The translations under genes and the position numbers were made by a program. Positions 34,846-43,680 of a stretch of 64,000 bases of DNA are shown in pieces. Location of the stretch: positions 1-64,000 of the forward strand of contig JAGCFX010000020.1 of NCBI GenBank assembly GCA_017649925.1. Direction: 5' to 3'. Below the pieces are notes generated by a model. That model was not told where the DNA came from. It worked only from the letters and a program-made list of their open reading frames with translations, and did not search any database. Every line of letters begins with the position of its first letter. Within the stretch, counting starts at the first letter, position 1. The DNA is from Paludibacteraceae bacterium (GTDB lineage Bacteria > Bacteroidota > Bacteroidia > Bacteroidales > Paludibacteraceae).

Positions 34846-36747
34846 ATGAAAAAACTTGCAATTCTTATGCTTACTGTAGCATTGATGGCTTGTGCAAACA
34901 AGCAAGCGCGTTTGGAAAACGAATGCCTCTATTCTTCTCGTAACGCACAATTTGCCTTCTGGTCCAATATCGCTGAACAAATGGAAGTGCGGCTTTATGA
35001 CGATGCCCAAACGACAACGTTTGAGGCAGTTCCGTTAACCAAAGGCGATGATGATTTCTGGCGTGCCAAAGTGCGCGGCGACCTTGCCGGAAAGTATTAT
35101 ACCGTTCGTTCTTTCCAAAATGGCGCGTGGTCGGAAGAATCGCCCGGCATCTTTGCGAAAGCGGTAAGCGTGAATGGCGCCCGCGCTGCTATTTTGGACT
35201 TGCGGCAGACGAATCCGGATGGCTGGGCAAACGACCGTCGCCCCGAAATGACCGATCCGACAGATATTGTAATCTACGAGACGCACATACGCGATTTCAC
35301 GATGTCGCCCAACTCTGGCGTTACTCATAAAGGGCAATTCCTCGGCTTGGCTGAACGCGTGGATTATCTCAAGGAACTCGGTATCACACATCTCCAAATC
35401 CTGCCTTTCTTTGACTACGGCAGCATTGACGAGACTAAAACAATATCAAACAACGTCAAACCATCTCAAACAACATCAAACCTATACAACTGGGGTTATG
35501 ATCCGGTCAATTACAATGTGCCGGAAGGCGGTTATTCTTCTGACCCATACAATCCCTCTGCCCGCATTCGCGAAGCGAAAGCGATGATTATGGCATTACA
35601 CGCAGACGGAATACGCGTAGTGATGGACGTTGTTTATAATCATACTTATAATGCCGAAGGCTGTGCGCTCGGACGCGTTGTGCCGTATTATTTTTATCGC
35701 ATGAACGCTGACGGCACTTATGCTAATGGCTCCGCTTGCGGAAATGAGACCGCCAGCGACCATGAGATGATGCGTCAGTTCATGATTGAGTCTGTTTGCT
35801 ATTGGGCGCGCGAGTATCATATTGATGGCTTCCGCTTTGACCTTATGGGCATTCATGACCAAGAGACCATGCGTCAGATTCGTGCAGCGCTGGATGAGAT
35901 TGATCCGTCCATTCTCACTTATGGCGAAGGATGGTCTGCCACTGCGCCCGCTTATCCCGCAGAGCAACTGGCGATGAAAAAATACACATATCTGATGCCG
36001 CGTGTTGGCGCTTTCAGTGATGACATCCGTAATGCTCTTATTGGTTCGCCTTTTGATCACGAGCGTGGCTTTGCTTCCGGCAATCCCGCAGGAGTCAAAG
36101 ATGTGATGCGCGGACTCATCGCTTGCCCCGAATGGAGTGGGGAACCCGCGCAGCATATCAGTTATATCACCTGTCATGATAACTATTGCCTGCGCGACCG
36201 CATTGCCGTGAGTGCGCCCGAAGAATCGCAAGCCACGCAACTCCGCATGAATAAATTGGCGCAGACGGCGGTTCTTGTCTCGCAGGGCACTGCATTCCTT
36301 TACGGAGGAGAAGAAGTGTTCCGCACCAAAAGAGGTATTGACAATAGTTATCAAAGCCCCGATAGTATCAATGTGATTGCTTGGGAGAATCGTTCGCAGT
36401 TCAGCGACTTATATACCTATTATCGTCAGATGATTGCTATCCGCCGCGCGCACAAAGGTTTCCGTCTTGGTGCTGCAGATGCGGTAAAAGAGCATGTGGA
36501 ATTCTTACCGACGGATAACGAGAATCTTATTATCTACGCTATCAAGGATCTGGAAGGTATCGATACTGCCAAATCGCTGATAGTCCTTCTCAATGGAAGT
36601 GCCAAAACGGCAGAAGCAGAAATTCCCGAAGCTGAATACACCGTGTTGGCGCATGATGGCGAAGCTGACGCGCAGGGCTTGGGACTTCTCCGAACCAACC
36701 GAGTGACGGTAGAGCCTTACTCCGCCACTATTTTGGCTCAAAACTGA
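34846..36747 (+). CDS. pulA: Type I pullulanase (GH13), lipoprotein
   Basis: 633 residues. It cuts alpha-1,6 branches of pullulan, starch or glycogen. Start at 34846 gives a lipobox signal (LTVALMAC) and fits the promoter; the longer frame from 34753 is rejected. GH13 motifs: type I signature YNWGYDPVNYNVPEGGYS, VVMDVVYNHTY, catalytic-nucleophile strand GFRFDLMG, acid/base YGEGWS and HDNYCLRDR. An N-terminal CBM48-like domain precedes the barrel. A four-unit decamer array (35441-35480) inserts about 13 residues (TISNNVKPSQTTS) just before YNWGYDP. The 3' end overlaps the GH2 gene by 20 bp, head to head. Confidence 0.93.
   Translation: MKKLAILMLTVALMACANKQARLENECLYSSRNAQFAFWSNIAEQMEVRLYDDAQTTTFEAVPLTKGDDDFWRAKVRGDLAGKYYTVRSFQNGAWSEESPGIFAKAVSVNGARAAILDLRQTNPDGWANDRRPEMTDPTDIVIYETHIRDFTMSPNSGVTHKGQFLGLAERVDYLKELGITHLQILPFFDYGSIDETKTISNNVKPSQTTSNLYNWGYDPVNYNVPEGGYSSDPYNPSARIREAKAMIMALHADGIRVVMDVVYNHTYNAEGCALGRVVPYYFYRMNADGTYANGSACGNETASDHEMMRQFMIESVCYWAREYHIDGFRFDLMGIHDQETMRQIRAALDEIDPSILTYGEGWSATAPAYPAEQLAMKKYTYLMPRVGAFSDDIRNALIGSPFDHERGFASGNPAGVKDVMRGLIACPEWSGEPAQHISYITCHDNYCLRDRIAVSAPEESQATQLRMNKLAQTAVLVSQGTAFLYGGEEVFRTKRGIDNSYQSPDSINVIAWENRSQFSDLYTYYRQMIAIRRAHKGFRLGAADAVKEHVEFLPTDNENLIIYAIKDLEGIDTAKSLIVLLNGSAKTAEAEIPEAEYTVLAHDGEADAQGLGLLRTNRVTVEPYSATILAQN
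35441..35480 (+). repeat. Decamer tandem repeat inside the pullulanase gene
   Basis: Units caatatcaaa, caacgtcaaa, ccatctcaaa, caacatcaaa, four in exact 10-bp register, encoding a loop rich in Ser, Thr and Asn. Confidence 0.8.
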
Positions 36748-39133
36748 AAGTGCCTTTCCAGCCTTTCTTGAGAATAAAGGTACATTGACCGGCAAAAGCG
36801 TGCATCTGCGGTTGAACAAAACTGTCAAGGCACGCTGCATCGCCGTTGGCCGCTGCCACAAATCCGTCACCCTCGTAGCGAATCAGATTGTCGGCAAACG
36901 GGCAGAGGTTGCCTTTTTTGTCCACCACCCGGATCGTCATATAGCATAACTCCTCTGGATGCTCTTTCTCGTTGGCCCAGATAATCTCCAGATGATCCGG
37001 CTCGCTGGCGGTATTGATGAATACGCGCTCCGCCTCACGACCACTCTTGTCGTATGCTACTACTTTCAGCGTGCCTTTCTTATACGGCACGTCGAACCAC
37101 ATCAATCGGTAACGCGGCAGTAACTCTGGTCGTGGAGCAGAACCCCATTCCGGCACTTCAAACTGACCCACTTTGGGCATTGCACTCACGCCTTTGATGG
37201 TTTTGCCTTTCGCCAGTTGTTGCGTCTCTTTGGCGGTTGCAAAACGTAACCTGCCGTAACTCTTCTTATTCACAAATAGCTCCGCGCTCGGATAATTGGT
37301 ATAGCAGGAAACGGTTACTTTGTCCTTTTTGCCCCAGTTCCAGTGCGGTAACACGTGCAGTGTCTTGTCTTTCTTGTTCCATTGACTCCGATACAACCAG
37401 TACCGGTCTTTTGGCAGCGATGCCAAATCGATAATGCCGAAATAACTGCTGTGACTAGGCCATGCGTCTGTGTCATAAGGCGATGGCTCACCTAAATAGT
37501 CAAAACCTGTCCAAACGAACTGTCCTAACGTCCAGTCATAATCATCCTGCAGTTGGAAATCCTGTTCCGGCAGTCCGGACCACGCGCAGTATTCAAGGTC
37601 GTAACCGGATGACTGATTGTCCGGATATTTGGCGTCGGGTTGAATGACTGCAGGCAGTTTATATACGCCGCGCGAGGATACGGTTGAAGCCGTCTCGCTG
37701 CCTAGAATCATTTTCTGCGGCAGGTTTTCATAACCTTCTATATATCGGCTCGTGCGGTAATTGAATCCCGGCAACTCTACCGCTGCGCCAAAGCCGTTAT
37801 GAATTACCTGTTTCGCTTGGTCCATACCGTTCGTAACTGGTCGGGTAGGGTCTAACTGATGGAATAACTCCTGCAGTTCCGTCACGATCTTAATGCCGTC
37901 GTCCAGCACTTGATTCCAAACTTCGTTACCACTCGACCATAACATTACGCAGGCATTGTTGCGGTAATGTTTGACCATATTGGTGATGTCCCATTTCCAC
38001 CAGTCTGCAAACTCTTTGCTGTAATCATTTTCCGTCTTGCCGTGGTTCCAGACGTCAAAAGGCTCAATCATCATCATCATACCCATCTCGTCGCATAATT
38101 CTACCAACTCCGGCGCAGGCATGTTATGACTTGTGCGGATGGCATCGCAACCCATGTTCTGCAGCATTTTTAGTTGGTGACGCAACGCATCTTTATGTAC
38201 TGCCGCACCCAACGGACCTAAGTCATGGTGCAGACAAACGCCTTTGAACTTACGCGTCTTGCCGTTCAACTGAAAACCGTGTTCTTTGGTATAACTGATG
38301 CTCCGGATTCCGAAAGTGGTCTCTTTGACGTCCAGCACCTCGCTGCCTCGCATAACGCGAGTGCGCGCCAAGTGCAGATGCGGTGTTTCAGGGCTCCATA
38401 ACTGCGGTTTGAGAATATCCACGTAATCCTGTTGTCCGTGCAACGTAGCAATCACTTCACCTTCAAAGATAATGTCCGTCTCTACTTGTACGCCAGCCGC
38501 TTCGGCGGTGGTTTCATCTACGCCGTTTTGCAAATCCACCGTCACTTCAACACGCGCCCGCTCGCTTGTCACTTCCGGTGTCCGCACCAACACACCGAAT
38601 GTTGGCACGTGAATAGGATGGCTCTCTAATAAATGTACGTTTCTATATAATCCTGCGCCTGGATACCAACGGCTTTGCTGAGGTTTGTTTTCCAGCCAAA
38701 CATCAATATCCACGCTGTCTCCGGTAATGAGTTGTGGCAAAATATAGCAATCAAACGTATTGTATCCGTACGGCCAGTAAACCATCTCTTCGCCATTTAC
38801 ATATACATCGGCATGACTCATCGCTCCGTCAAAGACAAGTGTATAAAAACGGTCTTTGTTCACCGCCACGCGCGTCTTGTAGTGCCCTTTGCCCATCCAT
38901 GGCAGTCCACCGCTACGCCCAGTTTTCCATGTCGGCTCACTCTCTCCATTCTGCACCACAATAACTTCCTGTAAGTCATTCGCACGGTCAAAAGGACCGC
39001 TGATGGCCCAATCGTGCGGCACGGTCACTTCATGCCATGTGGTATCTACATTCGGCATCTGGTCCGAAGGTTCTTGCCGGAATTGCCAACTCGTCAGCAA
39101 CGTGCTGATGGCTAATAGGATACTGATATTCAT
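36728..39133 (-). CDS. GH2-family beta-galactosidase-like glycoside hydrolase, secreted
   Basis: 801 residues. A hydrophobic N-terminus (MNISILLAISTLLTS) may serve as signal sequence. The family layout is jelly-roll (VPHDWAISGPFDR, GAGLYRNVHL), immunoglobulin-like, then a TIM barrel with acid/base Glu in SSGNEV and nucleophile Glu in ILGSETAST. Other active-site strands are GVCLHHDLGPLG and IRTSHNMPAPEL. Probably cleaves terminal beta-galactose or a related sugar; GH2 also includes glucuronidases and mannosidases, so the exact substrate is open. It converges with pulA, overlapping by 20 bp. A five-codon run of ATG-like repeats encodes GMMMMIEPF at about 38070-38087. Confidence 0.93.
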   Translation of the reverse strand: MNISILLAISTLLTSWQFRQEPSDQMPNVDTTWHEVTVPHDWAISGPFDRANDLQEVIVVQNGESEPTWKTGRSGGLPWMGKGHYKTRVAVNKDRFYTLVFDGAMSHADVYVNGEEMVYWPYGYNTFDCYILPQLITGDSVDIDVWLENKPQQSRWYPGAGLYRNVHLLESHPIHVPTFGVLVRTPEVTSERARVEVTVDLQNGVDETTAEAAGVQVETDIIFEGEVIATLHGQQDYVDILKPQLWSPETPHLHLARTRVMRGSEVLDVKETTFGIRSISYTKEHGFQLNGKTRKFKGVCLHHDLGPLGAAVHKDALRHQLKMLQNMGCDAIRTSHNMPAPELVELCDEMGMMMMIEPFDVWNHGKTENDYSKEFADWWKWDITNMVKHYRNNACVMLWSSGNEVWNQVLDDGIKIVTELQELFHQLDPTRPVTNGMDQAKQVIHNGFGAAVELPGFNYRTSRYIEGYENLPQKMILGSETASTVSSRGVYKLPAVIQPDAKYPDNQSSGYDLEYCAWSGLPEQDFQLQDDYDWTLGQFVWTGFDYLGEPSPYDTDAWPSHSSYFGIIDLASLPKDRYWLYRSQWNKKDKTLHVLPHWNWGKKDKVTVSCYTNYPSAELFVNKKSYGRLRFATAKETQQLAKGKTIKGVSAMPKVGQFEVPEWGSAPRPELLPRYRLMWFDVPYKKGTLKVVAYDKSGREAERVFINTASEPDHLEIIWANEKEHPEELCYMTIRVVDKKGNLCPFADNLIRYEGDGFVAAANGDAACLDSFVQPQMHAFAGQCTFILKKGWKGTFSFEPK

Positions 39134-39174
39134 AATACGCGTTTTCTAGAATTCTGATTGCTTGAATTTGCCTG

Positions 39175-39206
39175 CAAAAGTACAAAAAAAATCGCATATA
39201 TACAAA
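39175..39206 (-). promoter_or_regulatory. Promoter of the GH2 gene
   Basis: Minus strand TTTG (39206-39203), 20-bp spacer, TACTTTTG (39182-39175); start about 35 nt before the ATG at 39133. Confidence 0.75.
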
Positions 39207-39244
39207 CAAAATACAGATTTATGTTAAAAAACATATTAAAATTG

Positions 39245-39275
39245 TTGTGTATGTCGAAAAAAAGTAGTAACTTTG
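39245..39275 (+). promoter_or_regulatory. Promoter of the membrane-protein gene at 39324
   Basis: TTG (39245-39247), 20-bp spacer, TAACTTTG (39268-39275). Confidence 0.7.
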
Positions 39276-39323
39276 CAGCGAAAACAAAAATATGCAGTTA
39301 TTAACCGTTAAATCTTATAAGCT

Positions 39324-40079
39324 ATGACAAACGTACAATTGGAAATTCTTCTTTATTCACTCCTCTTCGTCCTTATTGGACTGATGTTGGTTTCTTTCTT
39401 CTTGGTGTTTAACTGGTTTGATGCGCGCGATCGTCTGAAAGTTGTGCGTGAAGTTACGCGTGAGCAGACTATCAATGCTATCCGCCATGCCCATAATAAA
39501 TGCCGTATATTGCTTTATATTAGCCTTATTCTGGCTATCGCGTATATACCTATTCCCTTCTCGCTGGGCGATTTCTATGGTACGCTGGCTTATCCCGCTG
39601 TGGTTATTCTGGCGGACCTCTTGATGCTGATTACGCTTCGCATGGGAGCGAAAAAAGCAATCGCCAGTATCAATGATTACGTGATTGAGAATGAGGAACA
39701 TGTGCGTGAGGCGGCTATAGCGCGTGAGCATGTGCGCGAGCAGTGGCGTAAAGAAGCGCCGGTGCTCAATCCGCAGGCAATGGAAATCATTCACGAGTCG
39801 CTGGGCGAGAACTATGAGGTATGGTTCAAACATGACATTCTCGTTGGTCGTGATATATTGGCGAACGTAGAAGACGGTGTGTTGTATGCTCAGGGAGTGG
39901 TAGTGCCGTTCTCCGATATCATGGAGGTGCGCCGAGGCAGAAAGGACCTCAAATTGGTGACCATCAATAGTATGCACCCCTTCATTACGCTGGACTTCGG
40001 TATTCTGCCTATCAATCCCGAGACTGGTAATAAATACCAGGACGAGATAGCAGAGAAGATTGAGAAACTGATGCAATAA
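39324..40079 (+). CDS. Inner-membrane protein of unknown function
   Basis: 251 residues. A first membrane segment at residues 8-32, two more at about 60-80 and 86-108, then a charged helical stretch (EEHVREAAIAREHVREQW, an internal imperfect repeat) and a soluble beta-rich C-terminal part of about 110 residues (DILVGRDILANVEDGVLYAQ) reminiscent of a PH-like domain. No family recognised. It has its own promoter and ends at a bidirectional terminator, so it is a single-gene unit. Confidence 0.8.
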   Translation: MTNVQLEILLYSLLFVLIGLMLVSFFLVFNWFDARDRLKVVREVTREQTINAIRHAHNKCRILLYISLILAIAYIPIPFSLGDFYGTLAYPAVVILADLLMLITLRMGAKKAIASINDYVIENEEHVREAAIAREHVREQWRKEAPVLNPQAMEIIHESLGENYEVWFKHDILVGRDILANVEDGVLYAQGVVVPFSDIMEVRRGRKDLKLVTINSMHPFITLDFGILPINPETGNKYQDEIAEKIEKLMQ

Positions 40080-40083
40080 AAAA

Positions 40084-40107
40084 AGAGGCACACGCCTCTT
40101 TTTTTTA
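40084..40107. terminator. Bidirectional terminator between the membrane-protein gene and panB
   Basis: Stem AGAGGC / GCCTCT with ACAC loop (40084-40099), A-run to the left and T-run to the right, so it can end both converging transcripts. Confidence 0.8.
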
Positions 40108-40920
40108 GTAACTTTCTTCTTCGTTAGGAAAACTACTATCTTTTACCGCATCTATATAGGCGCTTGCCGCACCCTTCACTTCCTCTGCCAACTTCGCGAA
40201 ATGGCGGAGGAACTTCGGCTTGAAGCCCTGGTTCAATCCTAACATATCGTGCAGCACGAGTACTTGTCCGTCGCATTTATTGCCGGCACCGATGCCGATG
40301 ACCGGACAACCGACGGCTTTCGTTACGCGTTCTGCCAGTGCCGCAGGTATCTTCTCCAGCACAATGCTGAAACAGCCTGCCTCGTCCAGTAACTTTGCGT
40401 CATGCACTAATTTCTCCGCTTCTGCCTCCTCTTTGGCTCTCAATCTGTAGCCGCCGAACTGATTCACACTCTGAGGCGTCAATCCTAGATGACCCATCAC
40501 AGGCACACCCGCTTGAATCATATGTTTGATAGCAGGCAAGATCTCTTCGCCGCCTTCCAGTTTCACGGCATCACAACCGCTCTCTTTGAGGATTTTAATG
40601 GCATTACGTACCGCATCTTCTTCGCTTACCTGATAACTGCCAAAGGGCATATCGCAAACCACCAACGCATGCTGTGCCGCGCGCACAACACCTTTCGTGA
40701 GGAAGATCATCTCATCCACCGTAATAGGCAGCGTGTATTGGTTGCCGCATACCACGTTGCTCGCGCTGTCGCCGACAAGCAGAATATCGATGCCGGCCTC
40801 ATCTACCAGACTTGCCAGTGTGAAATCGTAACTTGTCAGCATGGCAATCTTCTCTCCGTTTGCCTTCATCTGACGCAACTTAGCCGTAGTCATCCGACTG
40901 TTTTGTACATGTACACTCAT
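40105..40920 (-). CDS. panB: 3-methyl-2-oxobutanoate hydroxymethyltransferase (ketopantoate)
   Basis: 271 residues. Transfers a one-carbon unit from 5,10-methylene-THF to ketoisovalerate, the first step of pantothenate (coenzyme A) synthesis. Family blocks: IAMLTSYDFTLASLVDEAGI, ILLVGDSASNVVCGN, VKLEGGE, VMGHLGLTPQSVNQFGGYR, and GIGAGNKCDGQVLVLHDMLG. It starts one base after the FecCD permease gene stops, so the two share a transcript. Confidence 0.96.
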   Translation of the reverse strand: MSVHVQNSRMTTAKLRQMKANGEKIAMLTSYDFTLASLVDEAGIDILLVGDSASNVVCGNQYTLPITVDEMIFLTKGVVRAAQHALVVCDMPFGSYQVSEEDAVRNAIKILKESGCDAVKLEGGEEILPAIKHMIQAGVPVMGHLGLTPQSVNQFGGYRLRAKEEAEAEKLVHDAKLLDEAGCFSIVLEKIPAALAERVTKAVGCPVIGIGAGNKCDGQVLVLHDMLGLNQGFKPKFLRHFAKLAEEVKGAASAYIDAVKDSSFPNEEESY

Positions 40921-40921
40921 A

Positions 40922-41890
40922 TTATTTCTTTTTCAATATTATCCAAATGATGATAGGTGCTCCGAACAATGCGCTGACCGTGCTTATCGGTAGCGGGTAA
41001 ACAAAGAGCGAACAGAGCACATCGCAAACTAACAGCAGGCAGGCACCAATAAGGGCGCTTGCCGGTATTGTCACGCGGTGATTAGAGGTATGGAAGATAC
41101 CTCGCGCGATATGAGGAACGGCTACGCCGATAAACGCTATCGGTCCGCAGAAAGCCGTTACGCCGCCCGCTAGCAGACCTGTTGCCAGCACGATGAACAA
41201 ACGCGTACGCCCCACATGTATTCCCAGCCCGCGTGCGTAATCTTCGCCTAACAACAAACCGTTCAATGGCTTCATAGCCAATATGACGAACAGCGTGCCG
41301 AGTATCAGTATCGGAATCAGCAACTGCATATCGCTCCAACTGACGCTACTCAGACTTCCCAATGTCCAAACGATGAAAAGCTTCAATGCATCTGGGTTCG
41401 CGAAGTTCTGCAGCAGGCTTACCAATGCACCGGCTATCGAACCGAACATCATACCTACAATCAACAGGCTCACGTTACTCGTCACGCGCTTGCTTACCGC
41501 CAGCACTAACAGCAACACCAGCGTTGCGCCTATACAGGCCGCAAAAGGAAGGCTGACTGCCAATCCGCCCGCTGCTAACCCGCCAATCGCGGATAACATC
41601 GTCAGCAGCGCTACACCCAGGCTGGCACCCGAACTCACGCCCAAGGTATAAGGACCGGCTAACGGATTGCGGAAAAGCGTCTGCATGATAAGACCCGAAA
41701 CGGACAATGCACCACCCGCAAGAATAGCGGTGATGGCCTTCGGCAAACGGATGGCATGCAATATATTGCGTTCCATCACGCTCAACTCGTCAAAGGGCCA
41801 CAACCATATACTGCCGCTACAGATGTCAAGGCAGAAAAGGAGTGCCAAAACAATGCCCAACCCTATGAATATTCCCGCATTTCGTTTCAT
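40922..41890 (-). CDS. FecCD-family ABC transporter permease (iron/cobalamin type)
   Basis: 322 residues with about 9-10 membrane helices. Hallmarks are RLPKAITAILAGGALSVSGLIMQTLFRNPLAGPYTLGVSSGASLG and CGPIAFIGVAVPHIAR, which contacts the ATPase subunit. Such permeases import ferric siderophores, heme or vitamin B12 with a periplasmic binding protein and an ATPase. Neither partner is visible here; they would have to be elsewhere. Start at 41890 lies about 11 nt from the predicted transcription start. Confidence 0.92.
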   Translation of the reverse strand: MKRNAGIFIGLGIVLALLFCLDICSGSIWLWPFDELSVMERNILHAIRLPKAITAILAGGALSVSGLIMQTLFRNPLAGPYTLGVSSGASLGVALLTMLSAIGGLAAGGLAVSLPFAACIGATLVLLLVLAVSKRVTSNVSLLIVGMMFGSIAGALVSLLQNFANPDALKLFIVWTLGSLSSVSWSDMQLLIPILILGTLFVILAMKPLNGLLLGEDYARGLGIHVGRTRLFIVLATGLLAGGVTAFCGPIAFIGVAVPHIARGIFHTSNHRVTIPASALIGACLLLVCDVLCSLFVYPLPISTVSALFGAPIIIWIILKKK

Positions 41891-41907
41891 TACTCACAAA
41901 TTGCGTG

Positions 41908-41938
41908 CAAAATTACTGCTTTTTTTTGATATATCAAA
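41908..41938 (-). promoter_or_regulatory. Promoter of the FecCD permease-panB operon
   Basis: Minus strand TTTG (41938-41935), 19-bp spacer, TAATTTTG (41915-41908). Confidence 0.7.
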
Positions 41939-41963
41939 ATTTTTTCATATTTTAGCATCATTT

Positions 41964-42029
41964 ATCGAGTCAGTATCGAGCCGTTATCGAGCCATTATCG
42001 AACCATTATCGAACCAATATCGAAACATA
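41964..42029 (+). repeat. Six-unit 11-bp tandem array between divergent promoters
   Basis: ATCG anchors at 41964, 41975, 41986, 41997, 42008 and 42019, all exactly 11 bp apart. Units: atcgagtcagt, atcgagccgtt, atcgagccatt, atcgaaccatt, atcgaaccaat, atcgaaacata. Best-preserved member of the family, and sits between the two outward-facing promoters. Confidence 0.9.
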
Positions 42030-42064
42030 AACTCCTTAAGGACGTTTATTTTTGCACGTAAAAA

Positions 42065-42096
42065 TTTGCATATGTCATTTTTTTTTTGTACCTTTG
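42065..42096 (+). promoter_or_regulatory. Promoter of the YycJ-like hydrolase operon
   Basis: TTTG (42065-42068), 20-bp spacer, TACCTTTG (42089-42096), about 11 nt of leader. Confidence 0.75.
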
Positions 42097-42113
42097 CGCC
42101 CGATTTTGTTAAA

Positions 42114-42944
42114 ATGGAGGAAAACGGGCTTATATTCAGGTGTTTTGCGAGCGGTAGTAGCGGAAACTGTTACTATCTCGGTACGCGGCAGCGAGGCATT
42201 CTTATTGATGCCGGGATTTCTGCGCGCTCCATTCAGAAATACCTGCGCGAAATGGGGCTTGATTTTCAGAATATTATGGGCGTGCTCATTACGCATGATC
42301 ATGCAGATCACATCCGCGCCGTAGGAACGCTCGGCGAGCGCGTACATCTGCCTATTTATACAACCGCGGAGATCCATGAGGGCATAGACCGCAACTACGG
42401 TGTGCGAGAGAAACTGCGTACCAGTCGCCGCTTTTTCAAGAAAGGCGAGGAGTGGGAATTGTGTGGTATGCGTATCAATACCTTTGGTATAGAGCATGAC
42501 TCTACCGATTGCCTTGGCTATTGCATTGATTATCAGGACCAACGCTTCGTATTGATGACCGATTGCGGGTCTGTGAATGCAGAGATGGAGGCTTATATCC
42601 GCACCGCCAATCATCTTGTCATCGAAGCCAATCATGACGAGCATATGTTGCTTAATGGTCCGTATCCAACTTACCTCAAGGAACGTATTCTCAGCCCTAC
42701 CGGTCACCAAAGTAATGATGTTTGTGCCGAATTGATTGAGCGGAATTGGCATCCGGACTTACGAAACGTATGGCTGTGCCATCTCTCGTTGGAAAACAAT
42801 GACCCCGATGTGGCATATAATACTGTCGCGGCTTCGCTTGAGGAGTTGGAGATTGAGCCGGGGAAGGATATCTTTATCAAACCGCTTGACCGCACAACGC
42901 CAAGTCCTGTTTATGAATTGAACGATAAAATGATTACCGAATAG
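42114..42944 (+). CDS. YycJ/WalJ-like metallo-beta-lactamase-fold hydrolase
   Basis: 276 residues. MBL fold with the metal-binding motif THDHADH at residues 60-66 and a later GIEHDSTDCLGY. The N-terminal LIFRCFASGSSGNCYYLG is typical of the YycJ (WalJ) family, linked to DNA processing or cell-wall coordination in Firmicutes. The start at 42114 matches the promoter; the track frame from 41667 would cross the divergent permease gene and the array. It is one base upstream of the polyprenol-phosphate glycosyltransferase gene. Confidence 0.9.
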   Translation: MEENGLIFRCFASGSSGNCYYLGTRQRGILIDAGISARSIQKYLREMGLDFQNIMGVLITHDHADHIRAVGTLGERVHLPIYTTAEIHEGIDRNYGVREKLRTSRRFFKKGEEWELCGMRINTFGIEHDSTDCLGYCIDYQDQRFVLMTDCGSVNAEMEAYIRTANHLVIEANHDEHMLLNGPYPTYLKERILSPTGHQSNDVCAELIERNWHPDLRNVWLCHLSLENNDPDVAYNTVAASLEELEIEPGKDIFIKPLDRTTPSPVYELNDKMITE

Positions 42945-42945
42945 T

Positions 42946-43680
42946 ATGGAACGTTTAGTCATTATACCCACTTACAACGAAAAGGAGAACATCGAAGCCA
43001 TTATCACCGCGGTGATGGAGTTGCCGATTTTATTCCATGTGCTGGTTATTGATGACGGGTCGCCTGACGGCACCGCGGACATCGTTAAGCGCATGATGAA
43101 GGGCAAATACAAAGATTGCATCTTCCTCGTCGAGCGTTCCGGTAAGCAGGGACTCGGCACGGCATATATAGCCGGCTTCAAATGGGCAATTGAGCATAAG
43201 GCAAACTATATCTTTGAGATGGATGCCGATTTCAGCCATAACCCGCAAGACCTGCTCAAACTCTATGACGCTTGTGCGAACAAGGGCGCAGACCTCGCTA
43301 TCGGTAGTCGTTATGTGACTGGTGTTAATGTGGTTAACTGGCCGATGGGACGTGTGCTGATGTCTTACTTTGCCTCCAAATATGTACGTTTCGTACTGGG
43401 CATCAATGTACATGACACCACCGCCGGATTCGTATGCTACAGACGGCATACATTGGAAACTATTGAATTGGACAAGATCCGTTTTAAAGGCTATGCCTTC
43501 CAAATAGAAATGAAGTTCACTGCAGCTCAATGCGGCGCGAAAATCATCGAAGTACCAATTATCTTTGTTAACCGTGTATTGGGTACTTCAAAAATGTCCG
43601 GAGGTATTTTCTCCGAGGCGTTGTTAGGCGTTGTTCGTCTCAAAATCTCTTCTTGGTTCCGCAAATATCCTAAGTTATGA
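42946..43680 (+). CDS. Polyprenol-phosphate mannosyltransferase-like glycosyltransferase (DPM1-type)
   Basis: 244 residues, a soluble GT2 enzyme. N-terminal VIIPTYNEKENIEAIITAV, DDGSPDGTA, and the DAD motif in IFEMDADFSHNPQDLL; C-terminal RVLGTSKMSGGIFSEA is typical of this subfamily. It moves mannose or a similar sugar from a nucleotide sugar to a polyprenyl phosphate. It lacks the C-terminal membrane segments seen in the GT at 16759. TGA overlaps the argS ATG (ATGA). Confidence 0.93.
   Translation: MERLVIIPTYNEKENIEAIITAVMELPILFHVLVIDDGSPDGTADIVKRMMKGKYKDCIFLVERSGKQGLGTAYIAGFKWAIEHKANYIFEMDADFSHNPQDLLKLYDACANKGADLAIGSRYVTGVNVVNWPMGRVLMSYFASKYVRFVLGINVHDTTAGFVCYRRHTLETIELDKIRFKGYAFQIEMKFTAAQCGAKIIEVPIIFVNRVLGTSKMSGGIFSEALLGVVRLKISSWFRKYPKL

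Noticed and set aside
38070..38090. ATG trinucleotide repeat in the GH2 gene
   Set aside because: A short Met run in a conserved strand; the period is a multiple of 3 and it needs no special explanation.
41964..42029. Possible CRISPR array
   Set aside because: The repeats are 11 bp, contiguous and without spacers, and no cas genes are nearby.
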